Below are positions 22,518 through 31,974 of a stretch of 64,000 nucleotides of DNA, in pieces. Location: NCBI GenBank assembly GCA_011317545.1, contig WUJK01000001.1:4445001-4509000 (forward strand), read 5' to 3'. The position numbers were made by a program, and so were the translations under genes. Below the pieces are notes generated by a model. The model saw nothing but the letters and a program-made list of their open reading frames with translations, was not told the origin of the DNA and made no database searches. This DNA is from Coniella vitis (lineage: Eukaryota; Ascomycota; Sordariomycetes; Diaporthales; Schizoparmaceae). Position 1 is the stretch's first letter; every line of letters starts with the position of its first letter.

Positions 22518-23051
22518 GTTTCATGATAGTAAGCACCGTATCTGAGTACCAAGTACTATGTACTTACTTACCAGGCAGAAGTGGTGGCTCCGGAAGCCGA
22601 CGACCAAGACCCTAACCCTTCTTTGCGCCGCCTTGTACCCAAGTACTCATGCGTTTATGTAAGCACCAACGACAACACTCCGCTACATATATACCCGCGT
22701 ACCCAGATGCGCAGATGCTCGTTGAAGAGGAAAAAGCGAAGGCATCTCGAAACCTGCTTTTATACATTTCTGCAATCACGAATGGGTTCCTTGAGGACAA
22801 GTCAACCAGCGAACCCAGGATGATGGCTTTTCCCAGGCTCTCGAGTCAGGATACTACATAGTATACCCCATGGGACAATGGACCCGTTTTCCCCCGCATT
22901 CCCACCAACAGAGGAGCAAGATGAACCAGGCAAAGACTTCGCGGACCAATAAGAAGCAAGACAATCTAGTTGTATACAACCTGGACCTCACAGGGTGGAT
23001 ATCTCCATTTCCTTCATCTTTCCATCCATCCATCCCTCCATCCTGCCTCAC
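22518..23051. other. Divergent promoter interval before the Zn2Cys6 gene
   Basis: It holds an exact GTACTATGTAC (22553-22563) just upstream of the DUF4267-like gene and a partial TACATAGTA at 22856-22864. Plus-strand frames here are probably 5' UTR of the transcription factor. Confidence 0.55.
22553..22563 (+). promoter_or_regulatory. Recurrent near-palindrome GTACTATGTAC (copy 2)
   Basis: Exact copy, here within the longer palindrome AAGTACTATGTACTT, 36 bp upstream of the ATG at 22517. Function is unknown. Confidence 0.5.
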
Positions 23052-25938
23052 ATGTCGGCACGCTCGTCTTCAAAGCGCAAGAGGAGCGAGTCCGCTTCGG
23101 CTCCAAGGCCTGGGGCCAAGAAACTGTTGGCAGCCTGCACCGCCTGTCGGAAGCAAAAGGTACTCACTCACTCCTTGGACCGACAGTCATCCTTTGTTTT
23201 TGCTTGAGATGGAGCATAACTGAGAAGTCGAGAACTTCAACCATAACCAATTGGTAACAAGAATATGCAGGAGGACTGACTTGTGAGCATTTTGCGCGCT
23301 GGCAACCTCGACAGATCAAGTGTGACATGCCCACAGAGGAGCCTCCCTGTTCTCGATGTGAACGGAGAGGCCTCTCGTGCGTGCTACACACTTCGGCTTT
23401 ACGCAGCCAGAATATAGATCACAGGTGTGTTTGGTTTCTTCATTGTGCTCTGGCGTTTGCTTGCTAGGTATTCTATGTGAGATGTCTTTCTCAAGAGACG
23501 CAAGAGCCGACATCGGCCACTCAGTGACTTGGTATCATGTGATGCAGTAGCCCGCCCGCATATCCAACTATCAACTACAAACCATATCAGCTAACCCCTT
23601 CGCAAATAGACAGGTTGCCCTCCTGGGCCAGGACATAGTCAACATCTTTGCAACTCTTCAGCGAATTTGTGACAAGCTTGGCATTGAGCGTCCTCCGCAG
23701 TTGCTTTCAACGACATCAACAACCACTCTGACAGACGACCCCGATCGCCACCAAGACCCCGACCATAGCCACGACGCCCGGCCTATTGAGGAAGACCAAA
23801 ATCGAACAGCAGAAGAGGCCTGTGAAGATGGCACCGGCACAGGCGTCTACGAACTTTCTCCTCCCGCCTCCCCCTCCACCGTGCAAGCCCCTATTGACCC
23901 CTACCTAAGCGGCAGCAACCATCCTCCACCGCCTGGCGTCTCAGGCGATCACACCTCACTGCTTCTCCAAGCCCGACATGGCGGCCCCGAATCATCCAGC
24001 AAAATCCCCCATGAGTACCCCCATCGCCAGAACTCGTCACAACGAGGCAGAAAGCCTAGTAATGGTGGCGCTAGCAGTAGCAGTGGCACTGGCGCTGGAG
24101 CCCAGAACCGCGTCGCCGACCTCATCACCAAAGGCATCCTCACGCACGACCGGGCCGAGGCCCTTGTGCAGCGCTACCTCCTGCACCTCGACCGCTTCCT
24201 CTACGGCATCGCGAGCCACTACCAGTCTGCCGCCCAAGTCCGCCGTGCGAGTCCCACCCTCCTGGCTGCCATGTGTGCTGTGGCAGCGTTTCAGCAGGTT
24301 TCCCGCGACCGCACGACCTTTGATTTGTGCTATAGAGAGTACCGCTCGCTTGTTTCCAACTCGCTTTTTGAGAAGCGCGGGGTCGAGTACATCCGTGCGC
24401 TGTGCATTGGGTCTTTTTGGCTGTTGGACTCTTCCCGGATCTTGCTCAGTGATGCGGTGCGGAGAGCGGCAGATGTGAGACTGCATCGATATTGGCACCG
24501 CTTAGCTGAGGAGCAACCCAAAGGGCTGGCGGGTACTAACAGACCGCCTGAGCCTAGTACAGCGGCATCTGGCAGCAGCGTCGTTGTTGGTGACCGCAAA
24601 GAAGAAGGAGAAGCAGCAAGAGACCGTATTCGCCTATGGTTCCTCCTCTTCATCGCAGACCGCCACCTGTCCATCCTGCACAACAGAGACGCTCTCACGC
24701 GGCAAGAAAAGGACGCAATTGAGGATCGCGACCGGTTTCTCGCTGCTGCGGGCGACGACTTTAGCCTTGCGTGCAACAATGACGTTCGTCTGATTTCGCA
24801 GGTCTCGCTGCTCGTCATCATGGGCCAGATTCGTGACGTGTTCGGTTCTGAGCGACCGAGACCTTTGCCCAAGGCGTATATGGTGCAGTTTACGCACTTC
24901 TCGATTGAATTGGATCGGTGGTACCAGAAATATTCGCCATATTTCGGTGAGTCCTCCTTTTCTCTTGCTCTCTCCTCTTTTCGGGCTGATCCATTCCACA
25001 CATCCCGAACCATGCTACGGCAGACTTACTTCCAGCCTTTGAAGTCAAGAGGAACCTTGCTAACTGGCTTTCCATTACCATAAACAGAACCAGACGAACA
25101 CATAGGCGGCTTCCCTCTTGCAGGTCTCACAATGCACTACCAGTACGCCCGCCTCTACCTCGGCCATTACATCTTTCAAGGTCTCAACAATAACAACAAC
25201 AACAACAACAAAGACACACCCGTTCTCATCCCAGTCCACTTCCTCCCCGCCGCCCGCGCCGCCCGCCAGGCGGCTCTTACCATCTTCAGCATCATAGTCG
25301 ATAACTCCGCGTTCCGCGACAACATCACCGGCATGCCGCACTACTTCCACGTCATGATTACTTTTGCCGGCCACTGTTTGCTGGATATGGTTACGAAGTA
25401 TCATGAGCAGCTGGGCATTGGCGAGAAGCATAGTTATGATAACAATACAGAATCAACAGCAGCAGCAGAAGCAGAAGCAGGAGGAGTACAAGACGATTTG
25501 AACCGCGTGGCTGCTGCATTGGCACTTTTTGCGCGTAGCCCGGCGGCTGCGGCCCCGCAGCATCCTGTAGCGAGGGCGTTGGTGGGTTTGACGAGGAAGT
25601 TGAATGAGTGTACGGCCAGGCTGGGGGTAGAGTCGGTGTTGACGGGGAGTCCGTTCCAGACGGTCGAGTATGCAAATTTGATGACGGATTTTGGGAAGGG
25701 GACTGTGAGTGGGGCAAGTGATGAAGCTGGCGGTGTAAGAGCTGGAGCAGCAGCAGTAACAGGAGGAGCAGGAGCAGGAGCAGGAGATGGTTTCGGCACC
25801 CGAGTTGTTGATGGGATAGACGGCATGTTTGAGCCATTAGATATGCAGGCTTTCGGTGGGCTGCCGGATGAGTTTTGGTATTACGGGGATTTTGGTGATT
25901 TCAACTTTGTCATGCCGGACTCTCATACACCTTTGTGA
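23052..25938 (+). CDS. Zn2Cys6 fungal-specific transcription factor
   Basis: Four exons, 23052-23159, 23315-23424, 23610-24946 and 25088-25938, give 801 residues. The first intron splits the zinc cluster, which reads CTACRKQK then IKCD...CSRCERRGLSC with spacing CX2CX6CX8CX2CX6C. A coiled-coil-like stretch (VALLGQDIVNIFATLQRICD) follows. Residues from about 210 to 560 form the fungal transcription factor middle homology region, with RIRLWFLLFIADRHLSILHN and PHYFHVMITFAGHCLLDMV. Asn, Gly-Ala and Glu-Ala low-complexity runs lie in the C-terminal part. The product is a nuclear DNA-binding regulator. The target pathway is not evident; neighbours give no cluster context. Confidence 0.85.
25187..25212 (+). 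repeat. AAC repeat coding poly-Asn
   Basis: Tandem AAC/AAT codons inside the Zn2Cys6 factor give eight asparagines after HYIFQGL. Confidence 0.85.
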
Positions 25939-26162
25939 GAGCATTTGGAAAATTCAATCGACAGCTGTTTGGGTTGTTAAAGAAAGCGTAAAGGGTAGAT
26001 GGGCTTTCTCCAATAGATTTATTCTCCATGATTGAGTTAGTCATTTGAAAATACTACAAGTTGTTTGTCTAGACTCTAGACAGTAACGATTCGCCGGCGG
26101 TATATCGTATGAAAGCAGCCAACACCAATCACGAGTATCTTTTATAGAAACCTTACAACCCG

Positions 26163-26549
26163 TCAACTTCGGCGGACATTCGACCGAGCCCGTTCAACTC
26201 GTGTGATCACTCGTCGGAGCCAGGCTTCCGAGGTGGTGGTGGGTACGTACCCGCGCCCAACAAGTATACGGAGAGGTCTTCCGAGAGGAGTCTGCTTGTA
26301 AGTGTGCTTGACTCGACTGCTGATCCTTTTCTTTTTGAGATCCGAGTTCCCCACCGACGGGCTCGCATATTGTGTGGCTGTTGGATCATCGTCAAGGACC
26401 ATGAGCACAGGGAGGTGACCTGTAGGTTAGCAATTTCGTAACTCAGTGTTTGTCGTTGTTGTTGTTCTCATTTGTAGTGCAGGATGAAAACTGGAGAGGA
26501 CGTCTTCCTTTGGAAAGATGGAAAGCGTCTTTGTAGTATGGACGGTCAT
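26163..26549 (-). CDS. Possible small two-exon gene (weak)
   Basis: A minus-strand frame from 26419 to 26163 is preceded by a good intron 3' end (GCTAAC branch, CTACAG acceptor). Joined to an upstream piece starting at the ATG at 26549 with donor at 26491, it gives 104 residues that start MTVHTTKTLSIFPKED and contain LMVLDDDPTATQYA and a basic C-terminus. The donor (GTTTTC) is poor, and no family is recognised. The branch and acceptor pair is the main reason to list it. Confidence 0.25.
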
Positions 26550-27083
26550 TCTGGCGAAAGCCTGCAGCCATTCCTCGCGGAATCAATCTGACCTGTCTAT
26601 GGAATTTGAATAAAACGTATACACAAACACACCCCTAGCAATAAACGTCGACTTTCACTCATCTATAATCTATTGTAAGCTTTCCCAACCCCATCCGGTG
26701 TTATGCTCCGGTGTACATAGTAAGTGATTATCCAAAAGATCCACTATAGCAAACTACCGTAAATGATCGTGTGTCGAAGGGCTCACAGAATACCTCGGAA
26801 GCAGCCTCCGAGATGGCCAGCCCGACCCGTCCTCGGTGTATCTTCCGGTCGAGAGAACTAGCCCGCACGCTGCGCCGTCGAATCGCCATGACGGTCCAAG
26901 CGAAAGCTATAAAGCCTGGCTGATCCCAAATCATCGTGTGAAATTGTGCTGGTTGTTTCATGTTCTCATGATTGTGTTGTGCAAGATTGCAAGAGTTCAT
27001 AAGCACCAGGAAGAAGGACAGACAGCCTTGTGCAACATACAGACGGTCTCGCAAACAAGGTACTCCGAAAAGAGTCGGTAGCC
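26550..27083. other. Intergenic interval before the lactate dehydrogenase
   Basis: Upstream region of the cytochrome b2 gene. It has a partial motif copy, GTACATAGTA, at 26713-26722. No gene is seen. Confidence 0.5.
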
Positions 27084-28962
27084 ATGGATTCTTCTACGTC
27101 CAATGGCTCGAGAGGTCCTACACGCATTACCATTCCTTTGGAAGACGTCAAGGAAACTTGCAATGCAGGAGACTGTTGTGGCATTGCTGACGGAAAAGTC
27201 TATGACCTGTCCAGGTTGGAGCACGCAGGCGGCTTAGCCGGTGAGTTTTATGTTATAACCCGCGTTTATGCTCTTGGACGTGTGAGTAGGTTATTTTACT
27301 GATCTGCCCTGCTTTTCATTTTCTTCCTCACCAGTTTCATCAAAATACGCGGGCGCAGATGCAGCCACGGCTTCCAACAAAGTCCACTCACCCGAAAATA
27401 TAGAGCAAGTCACACAAGAACACGTCCAAGGCGCAACCGGCATAGCCACCATGTCCCCCCCTCCGTCTTATCCTTCCTCGTGCACCTCTCCTTCTCAAGG
27501 TATCCAAAATGCAGCACAGCCATACACCAAACCGGCCCTGGAAAGCATCCTCTCCCTCCACGACTTCGAAAAGGTCGCTTGGAAGACGTTCCCGGCCAAG
27601 ACAATGGCGTTTTACGCGTCGGCTGCCACCGACTTGGTTGCCCACCGGGCCAACTTGCAGTCTCATCGGCAGCTGCTCCTGCGGCCGCGGGTGTTGCGCA
27701 ATGTGTGTGAGGTCAAGACGCGGCGGACGATACTGGGCTGTGAATCGAGTGCGCCGTTCTTCTTGAGTCCTGCGGCCATGGCCAAGCTGGCGCACCCAGA
27801 GTACGTGAGACTCATCACAGTGTTGTTGTCCTGGGGAGCATGAGAAGTCTCTCATCTCATCCCACACCAGCGAATTCAAGAGTCGCATGTGTCAGCTAAC
27901 AGACGGCAGTGGTGAGCTAGCGGTAGCCAGAGCATGCGGTGAGCAGGGGATCATTCCAATAGCAAGTCAAACCTCACTTTCATCTCACCTTCACTCCCAT
28001 TTCACCTTTTCACTCACTTCTCTTCTCTCTCACCACTCACTAACACACACACCCCTTTTTCTTTTTTCTTTTTCCAGATCTCAACAAACGCCTCTTACCC
28101 TCTGGACCAAATAATCTCCGCCGGCCGTCCCAACCAGCCCTTCTTCCTCCAGCTCTACGTAAACTCGGACCGCGCCCAAACAGCCTCCCTCCTCCGCGCC
28201 GCCAAATCCCTCAACATCAAAGCCATCTTCCTCACCGTCGACGCCCCCGTGCCTGGCAAACGCGAAGCCGACGAACGTATCCCCGTCTCTGGCTCTGTCT
28301 CCTCCTCCGCATCCCCATTTACCTCACCACCAGCACCACCACCCACCGTCTCCGCAATCTCCGGCGCCGTCGCCCAAAACGACAAAAAGGGCGGCGGTCT
28401 CGGCCGCGTCATGGGCAAATACATTGACGCCACCTTGTCCTGGCCCGACCTCGCGTGGATCAAGTCCTGCACCGACAACGCCATCCCCCTGGTCCTCAAG
28501 GGCATCCAGACCGCCGCCGACGCGCGGCTCGCCGCGCAGTCGGGCGTCGTCGACGGCATCCTGCTCAGCAACCACGGCGGGCGCTCGCTCGACACGACGC
28601 AGCCCGCCCTGGCGACGCTGCTCGAGCTGCACAGGACGTGCCCCGCAGTCTTTGACACGCTCGAGGTCTATGTGGATGGCGGCTTCACGCGCGGCACCGA
28701 CGTGCTCAAGGCGATTGCGCTGGGCGCGGTCGCGGTCGGGATTGGCCGGCCGTGGCTGTATGCGGTTGGCTACGGGCAGGAGGGCGTGGCGCATCTGTGT
28801 GAGGTTTTGAAAGACGAGCTGGAGACGAGCATGAAGCTGTGTGGTATCACGGATGTGGACCAGGCGCATCCGGGCCTGGTCAATACGGCGGCGTTGGAGC
28901 CGTTGGTGAGGAACTCGGAAGAGCATCCGTGGATTCGGTGGAGGCCCAAGGCGAGGATCTAG
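27084..28962 (+). CDS. cyb2: L-lactate dehydrogenase (flavocytochrome b2 type), FMN-dependent
   Basis: Exons 27084-27240, 27335-27800, 27910-27961 and 28078-28962 give 519 residues. The N-terminus is a short cytochrome b5-type domain with heme ligands His47 (LEHAGG) and His70 (VHSPEN), spaced 23 residues as in yeast Cyb2. The flavin domain keeps the expected residues: Tyr in AFYASAATD, Tyr252 in LQLYVNS, Asp280 in TVDAP, Lys366 in VLKGIQ, and His391/Arg394 in SNHGGRSLD. This family oxidises L-lactate or related 2-hydroxy acids and passes electrons to cytochrome c. No mitochondrial presequence is visible, since the b5 domain begins almost at once, so a cytosolic paralogue or another acceptor is possible. 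A Ser/Pro/Ala-rich insertion follows the Asp280 region. The third intron is of GC-AG type. Confidence 0.88.
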
Positions 28963-29317
28963 GGGAACTTGTTTGTTTACTCGTTAGTTGGTTGACTGAC
29001 TGGTGGTTTGGTGGTGGAGATCATGACAAACCCATATATGTTGTATAAAAATATGTTACGTTTACTCACCCTCGCGAAGTCGAAAAGATCAGACCCACCG
29101 CATACACCCATTCACTACTACTGGATTCATCCTCTTGAATATATACCATCAAGAAAATGGGAGGCAAACGAGCTTAGTCCTCGGCAGAAACAGGCGGAAT
29201 GAAAGAGAGGGTAAAAGAGTATAGCCCGTTCCCGTAACCTATATAAGCGTAGTTATAATATTAGAACTATCCGTTCGGCTACAAGGACAAAAACATAAGT
29301 ATAACCCACTTTACTAT

Positions 29318-29342
29318 ATAGGTATATATATATATATATATA
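29318..29342. repeat. TA dinucleotide repeat
   Basis: Uninterrupted TATATA tract within AT-rich DNA. Confidence 0.85.
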
Positions 29343-29422
29343 TTAGGCTTATATAGTATTGTCTGATAGCTACAACTTGACGATTTATCTCTTGTTACTC
29401 CTCGTTCCACTCGCGTGTCAGC

Positions 29423-29560
29423 ATGGCCGCAATTACTCCAACCGAACACGTTAACAACGTGAAGTGCGCGAATCCAAGCTGCGGAAAAAACAATATGACC
29501 GGAGCGACCAAATACGAGTTTTGCGGTGAGATCATTGCGGTAGTTCTTTTAGAACTGTGA
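29423..29560 (+). pseudogene. Truncated zinc-ribbon-like small ORF
   Basis: Starting at the ATG at 29423 the frame codes VKCANPSCGKNN, then TKYEFCG, a CX4C plus single Cys pattern that looks like the first half of a zinc ribbon. It then meets either a donor-like GTGAGA (29526) or, unspliced, a stop after 45 residues. No downstream exon restores the missing cysteine. It may be a gene fragment or a gene I cannot complete. Confidence 0.3.
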
Positions 29561-29761
29561 GTTTTCTAAGAATGGATACGCTATTTGCAGTCTTATTGAC
29601 GGATGATTTAGCAGCCTTATAGGCTTGAGGGGTTGTGATTACACAACGTTCAAGGGATTTACAGCAGTGATATTCGGAAATATAAATACTCCGTACCAAT
29701 TTGCTCAGGGGCTTCTGATTTGCTGGTCCAACGTTCAAGCGGCAGCAACCCAGCCTCGCTC

Positions 29762-29769
29762 TATTTATA
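29762..29769 (+). promoter_or_regulatory. TATA-like box of the APH-like gene
   Basis: TATTTATA lies 59 bp before the ATG at 29828 but only 8 bp before an upstream in-frame ATG at 29777, supporting 29828 as start. Confidence 0.4.
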
Positions 29770-29827
29770 TGCTTGAATGAGGACACCTCAGAATTACCAT
29801 TTCATTATAACAAACTTCCATGCTAAG

Positions 29828-30739
29828 ATGTCTGACCTTACTGAGGCTGTTCGAGAGATTGACGACTGCCACTGGCTGATTTCAAACGCTTTATTACTCA
29901 CCCACGTTACCAGCTCAGAACCACCAACAGGAATATCATGGAAAGATGGGGAAGGTGGCTTTTTCGCCTTAACGGAAGTGTCCCAGCCTTTGCCTCAATC
30001 CAAGCCCCTCCACTTAATAAGCCGGGTCAGGAAAATTCATGAAGGCGGAACGCTCGCAGTTGTCTGGCAAGTTGGCGAAGCTTTCTTAAAAATCAAGCGG
30101 GTTTGTCTGCCCCAGGCGACCCGAGAACACACAACTCTGGACTATCTGCACCGACAAAACACACCGAAATTCAATATTCCCGAAGTATATTTTCATACAG
30201 AGCTTGGGGATCAATATATTCTCTTTCTCAGCAAAGTGCCTGGCGAAACACTCGGGGAGCTATGGCCTACTATGGATGAAACGACACAGAATCTCTACAT
30301 GTATCGCATTGCTACCATTTGCAAGACCTTAGCCGCTTGGACAGGTGGTGCTATTAGCGGCATCGACGGCCATCAATTATCGGATTCCTTCTTAACAACG
30401 CCAGATTCAAATGACCATACCAGCTCAAGTCTCCTCAAGAACTGCCAAGAACTAAATATGGACTGCTCGTCGTTCGTCTTCTATCATTGCGACCTAGGCC
30501 CTAGCAATATTCTTATAGGCCCTCAGGATTCCATAGGGATTATCGATTGGGAAACAGCTGGTTTTGTTCCTATAGAATGGATTCGAACAAAATTCCGCAT
30601 ATCAGGCGGCTTGGATCTACCCCTGGATGATGAAATCCAGCGAACCGCCTGGAGAAGAGGTGTATCCAATGAACTGGAGTCCCTAGGATTCAAAGATGTT
30701 GCAAGTGAATGGAAATCTCGGTGGTTCCCTGAGACTTAA
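29828..30739 (+). CDS. Aminoglycoside-phosphotransferase-family (APH) kinase-like protein
   Basis: Single exon, 303 residues from the ATG at 29828; an upstream in-frame ATG at 29777 would add 17. The APH/choline-kinase fold is shown by a Lys in the ATP loop (EAFLKIKRV), the catalytic HCDLGPSNILI, and the metal-binding IIDWETAGFVP. Fungal genomes carry many such proteins, mostly of unknown substrate; resistance to an aminoglycoside should not be assumed. Codon use is less GC-biased than in neighbouring genes. The gene sits alone between AT-rich flanks, which suggests an accessory or recently acquired gene. The catalytic residues are intact. Confidence 0.8.
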   Translation: MSDLTEAVREIDDCHWLISNALLLTHVTSSEPPTGISWKDGEGGFFALTEVSQPLPQSKPLHLISRVRKIHEGGTLAVVWQVGEAFLKIKRVCLPQATREHTTLDYLHRQNTPKFNIPEVYFHTELGDQYILFLSKVPGETLGELWPTMDETTQNLYMYRIATICKTLAAWTGGAISGIDGHQLSDSFLTTPDSNDHTSSSLLKNCQELNMDCSSFVFYHCDLGPSNILIGPQDSIGIIDWETAGFVPIEWIRTKFRISGGLDLPLDDEIQRTAWRRGVSNELESLGFKDVASEWKSRWFPET

Positions 30740-31974
30740 TCTTAGACAAAGGATAATAATCTGGCCCCGCTGGCTTCTAGGACATATGCCAAGATGGTTT
30801 CAGAGGTAGGAAAACAACGCGATAATATGGTAACCTTGAGAAATGCCTCAGAACAAAACAAAAATGCTATGGTGCATAAGGCATGGGGACTTGTGGAATC
30901 CTTAAAGGCATTAGAGAAGGCATTCTCGAAAGCTTCTGGTCATCTGGAAAGAGGCGTCCGCTGGGGCAAAGAATCTTGGAATCTTGCTAGTACAGATAAG
31001 TCATTCGGTGTCATTTTCGTCCCAGTGGACGTTTCCTTCCACTTATAACCAGTCCATATAAATTTCCTTCCCAGTTTCCGTTTTATTTCTCCATATAAAA
31101 GTAAGCGAGATTTTGCGAATATGCGCTGGATCAAACGGAACGGCCTCCAACAGTCTGGAAGCTATCCAATGTTCTGGTGTAGATGGCATGTTCGCTGCGA
31201 GAGGATCAAATATTAGCACTTCAGAAAACAACAGGTTGACGCCCACTGATTATATGCTAGGAAGCGCTGCATATCTCGGACTCCGAGAGTACACTGGCAT
31301 TTGAAACCCCAGGGATGGAGAGTGGCTTGCATATCATCGTATAACTGGTTCTCTTGAGACCGTTTATACCAAAAGAAGAGTTCCGTATCGGTTCTAGGTC
31401 CCGTATCGCGCTGACGATCTATATACCGCCGATAAAGGAGCGACGGGCGTTGCTAAAGCAGGCATGGTTTGTATATCCCATGATCGGATAGATACCTGCG
31501 GCAGTATAAGACAGCTCCTCAGAACGTTCGTTTTTTGCCGCCATCGAACAGACCATTGCCTCCAGTGATTCTTGGTGATCCAAAACCAGTCAGTGCTAAC
31601 ACTCTCTCCACGGGAACTTGGAAATCTATATTAGCATCGATATTAGGAGCGCTAACAAAATTATACATTCATTTAGCTTAGGGACCTCAGCGTATATTTG
31701 CATTAACCTCGGGCCTTATATTGATCTCTGGCTGCGGCCAGGTGGTCTATCAATCTGCCAGGGACCAGAAGAAACCCAATATACATGCTAGATACCGGCC
31801 CACCATTACCTTCGCTTTGTATTTTACTGTTTGAAAACGGCCCTTTGATATGCTCCTTTCCCTCCAGAACACCCTGAACGGACTAGGCAAACAATGTAGA
31901 CAAAGGAATACAGCCTCACACAATAAAATCGAATCAATAATTGTTGGTATCAACCGTGCTTTTTGACTTTCTTT
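30740..31974. other. Accessory patch, probable gene debris
   Basis: Downstream of the kinase-like gene are protein-like fragments without starts or domains. At 30794-31048 (+) there is a helical piece beginning MVSEVGKQRDNM, and at 31043-31246 (-) a piece with HWIASRLLEAVPFDPAHIR. Neither is placed in a family. I find no terminal inverted repeats. Decay of an older gene or mobile element is a reasonable reading. Confidence 0.35.

Larger units (their letters stand above)
28963..29827. other. AT-rich start of an accessory patch
   Basis: After the lactate dehydrogenase the base composition drops. This stretch holds a TA repeat at about 29318-29342 and a short zinc-ribbon-like frame at 29423. 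It forms the left flank of the kinase-like gene. Confidence 0.5.
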
